Shown in pieces: positions 57,880 to 64,000 of a DNA stretch of 64,000 nucleotides. The notes beneath the pieces were generated by a model. The model did no database searches. It was given only the letters and a program-made list of their open reading frames with translations, and was not told the origin of the DNA. The stretch's first letter is position 1. Each line of letters begins with the position of its first letter. The DNA is from Chlorella sorokiniana (lineage: Eukaryota; Chlorophyta; Trebouxiophyceae; Chlorellales; Chlorellaceae): the NCBI GenBank assembly GCA_025917655.1, contig CP084613.1, positions 372,001 to 436,000 of the forward strand. The letters are read 5' to 3'. A program made the position numbers and the translations under genes.

Positions 57880-60800
57880 ATGGCATCCCTTGCGATGCCG
57901 CATAGGGCGTTCGCACAAGGGGCAGCTCTTGCCCCCTGCTCCCCCGAGCCTTGCTCCAGGCTCTGCCCGCCCTTCAGCAGTCGATGGGGCAGCAGCAGCA
58001 GCAGCAGCCGCCCCGCGCGGATCCAGCAGCAGCAGCTTGCACGCCGCTTGGCCGCCGCGCGGTCGAGCCGGCGGCGCCCGCGGCAGCACCCGTGGGCGGC
58101 CCTCGCGGCGACACCAACCAGCCCAGCCGCGAGGGCGCGCACGAGGCGCCGCTGGTGGTCGCGCAGTCCAGCAAGCAGGACCCGGAGCAGCCCGCCCTGG
58201 CCAGCGTGCTGCCCGCCTTTGACGCGGCGGCAACCGCCGACGTGGCGGTGGTGGGTGCGGGCCCCGCGGGGCTCGCCCTGGCAGCCGAGCTCAGCCAGCT
58301 GGGCCTCTCAGTGGTGCTGGTCTCGCCAGAGAGCAAGTTTGTGAACAACTACGGCGTCTGGCTGGATGAGTTTCAAGAGCTGGGGCTCGAGCACACGCTC
58401 GACACTGGTGCGTGTACGCCAAGGCTGCCGGCAGCGCCTGCAAGGGCTTGCTCGCCTTGCGCCACACCAGCCAGCTTTTCGGGCGGTGGCGTGATCTCTT
58501 GTGGCGTGCGGAACGCGCTGGGAAGCGCCTGTCATCGCTGCTTGCCGCAGTCGGGTGCTGCTCTGTTCCCGCCAACCCTTGCATCTCTGCCGCTCACAAG
58601 GCAGGGCCAAATTGATACAGCCCCCTCATCCCCCTGCCCCCACCTGACAGTCTGGCGCGACGCTGTCTGCTACTTCCGCGAACAGCAGCCGGTGCGGGTG
58701 GGCCGCCCCTACGGCCGCGTCTGCCGCCGCGCGCTGCGGGAGCACCTGCTGGCGCGCTGCGCCGCCGCGGGGTGGCCTACGTGGAGGGAGAGGTGGCCGA
58801 CGCCGCCGCCTCCTCCGCCGAGCAAGCCGCCAGCCTGGCGCTGGCAGACGGCCGCGCGCTGCGCTGCCGCCTCGCCGTGCTGGCGTCTGGCCAGGCGGCC
58901 GGCAAGCTGCTTGCCTATGAGGATGGGGTGCCTCCGGTGGCTGCCCAGACCGCGTACGGGATAGAAGCTGAGGTGGAGGGGTACGGCGGAAGCTACCCGG
59001 AAGATGCCATGCTCTTCATGGACTTCCGGCGGCACCACACTGGGCTGTACGACGGTACCGCCAACAGGTGCGCCGTTTCCTGATGCGTTTGACGCCCGTT
59101 TGGAAAGCAGAGGGGGGTGCGGTGCGCGGCAGGAATCGGCCAAGAAGAGGTGGCAGGGCTTGCTACAACGGTGCTTGCCAACACGGCTGCCACCTGAGAC
59201 AACGCACGGCCCCGGGGGAGCGACAGCAGTGCTTCCCGGGTGTCCCTGCCTCCACCCCATCCTACCCACCCAGCCCGCGCCCCACCCCTGCTGTTTCGCA
59301 CCTGCCCCGCGCGCAGGCAGCAGCCTGGGGAGAGCCAGCACGGCGGGGACGGCTTGTGGGGGACAGACGGGGAGGTGCCGTCGTTCCTGTACGCCATGCC
59401 GCTGGGCGGCGGCCGGGTGTTCTTGGAGGAGACGTGCCTGGTGGCTCGCCCAGCAATGCCCTTTGCCACCCTCAAGCGGCGGCTGGAGCGGCGCTGCCGC
59501 GCGCTGGGCATCAAGGTGCGGCGCTGCAAACCATTCCCGAAACTTTGCCCTGGGGCGGTCCGCTCAGGTCATGGCTGTTGGGCAGCGCCAGCGCCCAGTG
59601 CCGACAGCATAAGGGCGGCGGGGTGGTCGCTGCAGCAGCCTTTTGAGTAGCAACCACCAGCTGGCCTGGCCGGCCTCCTCGCCCTTGCGTCCTTGACTGC
59701 TGCACCGCCGCGTGTACCTTGCACGCTTTCACGTGCCCGCTTTCTCCTGTCTTTCACTGCCGCCAGGTGAAGGAGGTGCACGAGGAGGAGTGGAGCTACA
59801 TCCCGGTGGGCGGCCCGCTGCCCCTGCCCGACCAGCCCGTGGCGGCGTTTGGCGCCGCGGCCAGCCTGGTGCACCCAGGTGCGTTCTGCTGTGCCCTGCG
59901 ATGCGTGCCAGAGAAGCACCACTGCATTGGGAGGGAAGACACTTGTTCCTGAAATCTGGGAACCTTCCAGCCAGCAGGGGCAAGCTGCCAGGGCGCAGGA
60001 GGGGCTGAAGCTTTGTTCTTCAATGGTTGCTCCGGCTCAGTCTTCCCCCTTGCTTGGCGTTCTGTCCTCGCTGCAGCCACTGGCTACAGCATCACTCGCA
60101 GCCTGCGGGAGGCTCCCGCCATGGCCAAGGCGGTGCGAGCGGCACTCGCAGAGCAGCCCAGCAGCGCTGCGGCGGTGCGCTTTGTGTGGGAGGCGCTGTG
60201 GACGCAGGAACGGCGGCGCCAGGTGCGCCCCAGCCCGCACCCAGCCAGCGCTCTGCGTTGGTTGCGTTGCTGCGTTGCACGGGCCGTGTGCTGCCGCATG
60301 GGGAGGGAGTTGCATGCCCTGATGAACACGGCAGCGCTGCTGCAGCAGAGCTCCCTACGAGGCTCCTGAGCAGCGCGGCCGGCCACCCCTTGCCGGGTGA
60401 TCCCTGTGCCAACTGGCTTTGACCTTCTCCCGCTGCCCCCTGCCTTCGCGTGGGCTGCCGCAGACTTCGTTCCAGATTTTCGGGATGGAGCTGCTGTGCA
60501 CGCTGGGCACGGGGGCCACCGCCGACTTCTTCACAACCTTCTTCCGCCTGCCATCCAGCTTCTGGCGCGGCTTCCTGGCCAGCCGCCTGTCGTCGGGTGC
60601 GTTGCTGGAGAGGGCCAGGGATTTTGCGGGCCTGCGAGCGAACAGAGGGCAGCTGATTAGGGAGGGCGCCTGAAACACGCAGAAGGAAGCCCCTCTCCCT
60701 CCCCCACCAGCCAAGGGCAGGGTGACAAGTGTGCGCAGAGCGCGGGAACTTATTTGCCGCCGCGGTGCTTTCCCCTCACACCTCTCCCCGTCGCCTGCAG

Positions 60801-61048
60801 TGGACCTGCTGAGCTTTGCGATGCTGACCTGGGTGCTGGCGCCGCTCAACATCAAGGCCAAGCTCATCTCGCACTTCCTGACGGACCCCTCTGGAAAGTA
60901 CATGATCGGCAGTTACCTCGGCAAGAACCGGGAGGCCTGGGAGGCGCCCGCCGGCTCCAGCGGCGCCCCCGCCACGCAGCTGCCCGCCGCCGCCGCAGGC
61001 ATGCTCGCGCTGCAGCAGCTGGCGGCGGCGGCGGCGGAGCGCGCGGGC
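57880..61048 (+). CDS. LCYE: Lycopene epsilon-cyclase (alpha-carotene/lutein branch)
   Basis: Plastid flavoenzyme that forms the epsilon ring of lycopene on the way to alpha-carotene and lutein. Exons: 57880-58407, 58651-59067, 59317-59515, 59767-59878, 60077-60222, 60464-60596, 60801-61048 (about 560-590 residues). Motifs: dinucleotide fold VAVVGAGPAGLALAAELSQL, FVNNYGVWLDEFQELGLE, VWRDAVCYF, PYGRVCRRALREHLL, FLYAMPLGGGRVFLEETCL, EEEWSYIPVGG, ATGYSITRSLREAP and a C-terminal LSFAMLTWVLAPLNIKAKLI. These follow epsilon- rather than beta-cyclase. The start is uncertain: ATG 57880 gives a serine/arginine-rich, transit-peptide-like N-terminus but is out of frame with the enzyme, while ATG 57984 is in frame but begins with a glutamine run. 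Exon 2 lacks one G near 58770. Confidence 0.9.
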
Positions 61049-61554
61049 TGAGAGCGGGGACCCGCGTGGCGAGCGCCGCTTCCGCTCGCTTGCTCTGCTC
61101 ATGCTCATGCTGCCAAGACCATGCCAGTTATGTAAAATTTCTTTCTGTAAACATCAACCTCAGCTGTGCGGCTTCCACGCAATTCCAGGTAGTTCATGCC
61201 CTGGGCCTGGGCGACTGATGCGTGCAGCGTCGACACGAGATGCCGCAGGGTGACGAGGCCCGACCTGGCCACGACAGGGCAAGGGGGCGGGGCCAGAAGG
61301 CATGTCGGCAGTCCGGCCACACTGGGACGTGCATTGGCATCCTGGCAGCTGATGAATCCAAGGAACAACAGGAAAAATGAACATGCGGTCGAGTGTGTGT
61401 GCAGCTGGTGAAAGCTGCCGCTGCCCTCCGCCACCACCTTTCCAGCATGTTTCAAAACGTGTCGGATGCGTTCCTACCGCAGCCAGTTATTACGTGTCCT
61501 TCAGAAATGCAACTTTTGGCATAGACCACTTGTATTTTCTGCCTGCCAGGAGAC
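61049..61554. other. LCYE 3' UTR and promoter of CBM20 gene
   Basis: 506 bases between two plus-strand genes. Holds the LCYE polyadenylation signals, then presumably the promoter and 5' UTR of the CBM20 gene. No exon is supported on either strand. Confidence 0.4.
61131..61150 (+). terminator. Two TGTAA polyadenylation signals (LCYE)
   Basis: TGTAA at 61131-61135 and again at 61146-61150, 80-100 bases after the stop codon. Confidence 0.55.
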
Positions 61555-63296
61555 ATGCTCGCTTCACAGGGCGCCTTCACAATTCGGCCGAGGGCTGTAT
61601 GCACTCCTCGGCTTGGAAACCGTCACATTGTGCGCGCTGTGTGTTCATCGAACGGCGGGAATGGCGCGGTTGCCAAGGCGAAAGTCCAGTTTGAGCTCCC
61701 GCTTCAGGTGGCTCAAACACGCGGTGGAAACCCGAGTTGCTGCAATGTTGCTTCATTTGTAAGGGCTTAGTATTGCGGCGTGTATGCTTTCCAGCACAAC
61801 AGCATCAAGAGGCGGGCAGTGTGCCAACTCCGCCAGTCACGCCGCTGACCGTCCTTGCTCGCCGCCGCAGACTGCCTTTGGCGAGAACGTCGCCGTTGTG
61901 GGCTCTTTCACCAACTGGGACGCCTCTGAGCCTCTCCGTTTGGAATGGAGCGAGGGTAACATTTGGACGGGAGAGGCGGAGTTGCCTGCAGGGTGAGTGG
62001 CGTGTTGGTCGTCCTTCCGCAAATGGCGAGCCAGACAGCGATTCGAGTGGTTGCCCTCCTTTCTGCACCGTTTTCAACTGCTAGTATTAAGACTTCTTCT
62101 TTTGCTGTTCCTGCAGGGAAACGCTTGAGTATAAGTATCTGGTCACCAACGCCGCCACCGGGCGGTGACCTGGCAGCCTGGCAGCAACATGGTCCTGCAG
62201 CTGAGCGCGCAGGTGGGCTGGGTTGGGCGTTTTATTCAAAGAGATTTCTTTTCTTGGGGCTGGTCTGAGAGTGCCTTCCACCTCGCCCACGTCTGGTGCG
62301 GGGTGCTCCGTCTGAAGACTTGCGGCAAAAGCCGCTGCGTCGCACGCCCCGTCTCCCGACAGCTCTTCACTGTCGGATGTCGGGCGTGCCCTTGTTGCCG
62401 CCCCTCTGTTTGATTTCTCTCTGACGCAGGCGCTTTGTGACGCGTGTGTGCAGGCTGTCAGGGTGTTGGATGATTGGCTGGGTCAGCAGCACGAGGTGCA
62501 GCCGCTTGCAGCAGAGGATGCGGCTGCAGCACCTGCTGCTGAGGCAGCCGACGAGCAGATTGCTCCCCCAGCGTGCCTGCTGCTGTTGTTGGTGCGGCGG
62601 CGGTTGCGGCGGCAGCAGCGTCGGTGGGCAGCACAGCAGTTGCTGAGGCTGAGCACGGCACTCGCCCTGCTGCAACTTCTCCGTACAAAGAACCCTCTGG
62701 ACCTCTGGCTCTGGTAAACAGCAGCATGCCAGGACTTTCGAGTGGCCCATCAGTCAGCGGTACCCAGGCGGTGCCTAAACCCGCAGCAATTGCCAAGCCC
62801 GCCCCCAAGCGCCCGGCGGTGGCGGTGCGCAAGCCCTCCTCGGCAGACAAGCCCTGGAAGCCTGCCCAGCCCGCACCGGCGGCTGCACCTGCCGCATCAC
62901 CTGCTGGCGCAGCGTCTACGCCTTCCGATCCTGCGCAGACCCCGCTTGCGGTGGCTGCGGCCTCCATCAGGGCGAGTCTGCCTGCCTGCTCACTTATGCT
63001 CTCGTCAGGCTTGCTCTGAACTGCTAGTGGAGCTGGGCAGACGCAGGGATAGCGAGCTGCTCCGCACTGCCCCACCCAGCTCTTCTTCCTTCCACCCTGT
63101 CCTGCAGGCAGAGGCTCGGCGCGCCAAAGGCAAGGCGCCGTCGGCCGCCATGCCGGTGGTCGTCGTCGTCGTGTGCTTTGCCGTCGTGGCCGCCGCGGTG
63201 ACTGCCGGCGCGCCGCTGGTTGTGGCTGGGCTGTCCGTGTTGCGGCAGGGCGCCGCCTCTGCCCTCCGCCTCCTCACCAGCCTGGGGCGCAGCTGA
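61555..63296 (+). CDS. Plastid starch-binding (CBM20) protein with hydrophobic C-terminus
   Basis: Five exons, about 360 residues: 61555-61707, 61871-61992, 62117-62212, 62454-62971, 63108-63296. The start gives a chloroplast-transit-like N-terminus (MLASQGAFTIRPRAVCTPRL). A CBM20 starch-binding domain spans about residues 45-125: KVQFELPLQTAFGENVAVVG, SFTNWDASEPLRLEW, WTGEAELPAG, LEYKYLVTN and VTWQPGSNMVL, including the tryptophans that stack on glucan. An alanine/proline-rich linker follows, then a C-terminal segment with a strong hydrophobic run (MPVVVVVVCFAVVAAAVTAG) that could anchor it in plastid membrane. No catalytic domain is seen. Exon 3 lacks one G near 62163 and exon 4 one base near 62570; the last intron is GC-AG. 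Function is inferred as tethering or organising starch; similar CBM20-plus-anchor proteins exist, but this linker and tail are unfamiliar. Confidence 0.8.
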
Positions 63297-63825
63297 GCCG
63301 CCGCCCTGAGGGAAGCTGGCGGGCAGGTGGTCAGGCCCCCTTCCCGGCTGTGCCTAGTGCCTGTTGAGCTTGTCGCGCAGCACAACAAATCACGCCAACC
63401 GAACAACAACCCCAACGAGCTGCATTGTATGCCCTGATGTGGCAAATAATCCTTGCAGCAAAGATTCCTCACGACGCATCGCCTGTACCTAATCATCTGT
63501 AGAGTCCCCACCTGCCAACCCCTCCCTCTAGCCTTTAGTTCCCCGCACTGCCCTTCTTTCGTGCCTGGTTGCCTCAGCTGCATACCGAACCAACAGCCTT
63601 GATAGCCCTTTCTTTTGTATTTGAATCTTCTAGGCGAGGGATAGCTGTTGCAGCTTCGCACTTGCAGGCAGCGCGTCATGCCCGGCAGGCCTTAAGCTCC
63701 AGCAGCTGTGTTAAAACATCACCCTACTTCACATGCTGGGAACACAAGGAAGCACCCAGGCCCTTTTCTCAACAGAAGCACCACTGCAGCGGCTGTCCTG
63801 CAGGCAGGCGCCACCGGCAGGCAGG
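63297..63825. other. Convergent 3' region at right end
   Basis: 529 bases between the stop of the CBM20 gene (plus) and the stop of the right-edge gene (minus). AT-richer, no exon supported, and no TGTAA found on either strand. Confidence 0.35.
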
Positions 63826-64000
63826 TTACTTGTGCGAGTTGAACCAGGCCACCGCCACCGGATCCCCCAGGTTGTGCTTGGCAGCAAAGTCGCGGGTGCT
63901 AAACTTGCCGCGGCCCGAGGCCTTGCCGGCAGACGGGTCATCTGCCTGCAGCATGACAGACAAGCCAGGTGAGGCGCAGGATTCGATCCGATGTGCTGGC
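63826..64000 (-). CDS. Last exon of an unknown gene running off the right edge
   Basis: The exon at 63826-63945 is preceded (gene strand) by a CTGCAG acceptor and ends in TAA. It encodes 39 residues in an open frame, including GKFSTRDFAAKHNLGDPVAV and a terminal AWFNSHK. The segment from 63946 to 64000 reads as intron. The composition looks like genuine protein rather than a shadow frame, but the family cannot be named from so little. Confidence 0.5.
   Translation of the reverse strand, partial: PAHRIESCASPGLSVMLQADDPSAGKASGRGKFSTRDFAAKHNLGDPVAVAWFNSHK

Overview
The window reads as nuclear DNA of a trebouxiophyte green alga, probably Chlorellales (Chlorella/Micractinium-like). The evidence is very high G+C, genes split by many short introns with GTGAGC/GTGCGC donors and CTGCAG/CCGCAG acceptors, an unusually large share of GC-AG introns, algal TGTAA polyadenylation signals, and plastid genes (lycopene epsilon-cyclase, a thylakoid-lumen TPM protein, a starch-binding protein). 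No prokaryotic operon, tRNA, rRNA, CRISPR array or retroelement was seen. Genes were called by joining frames across splice sites and checking intron phase; most of the other open frames are G+C-rich shadows.

Layout: LTN1/listerin (minus, runs off the left edge, starts 5165); a plastid-type ATP phosphofructokinase (plus, 5718-10140); TRM10 tRNA methyltransferase (plus, 10539-13370); an unknown three-exon gene (minus, 13680-14453); a USP37-like deubiquitinase with three UIMs (minus, 15014-19677); two tandem paralogues of a multi-pass membrane class-3 lipase (minus, 20714-27724 and 28339-35470); a single-pass membrane RING E3 (minus, 35981-38389); RTF2 with an N-terminal ubiquitin-like domain ending in LRGG (minus, 38896-40642); eIF2B-alpha (plus, 40896-43566); CCT4 (minus, 44086-48407); PI4-kinase beta (plus, 48814-55167); a lumenal TPM protein with a membrane tail (minus, 55753-57558); lycopene epsilon-cyclase (plus, 57880-61048); a CBM20 protein with a hydrophobic C-terminus (plus, 61555-63296); and the last exon of an unknown minus-strand gene at the right edge.

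The genes do not form one pathway. Ubiquitin biology is over-represented (LTN1, USP37-like, membrane RING, UBL-RTF2), as are plastid metabolism and membrane lipid signalling (two lipases, PI4K beta). Four divergent pairs share short intergenic promoters: LTN1/PFK, RTF2/eIF2B-alpha, CCT4/PI4KB and TPM/LCYE.

Two genome-level oddities stand out. About 15 of roughly 130 inferred introns use GC-AG. Also, nine genes, including essential single-copy ones (CCT4, eIF2B-alpha, PI4KB), carry one- or two-base breaks of frame, nearly all in G+C-rich tracts; these look like consensus-sequence errors, since six other genes here are perfectly in frame. The most interesting local structure is a ~450-bp inverted duplication (arms ~210-230 bp) inside intron 10 of the second lipase gene, a possible hairpin-RNA source.
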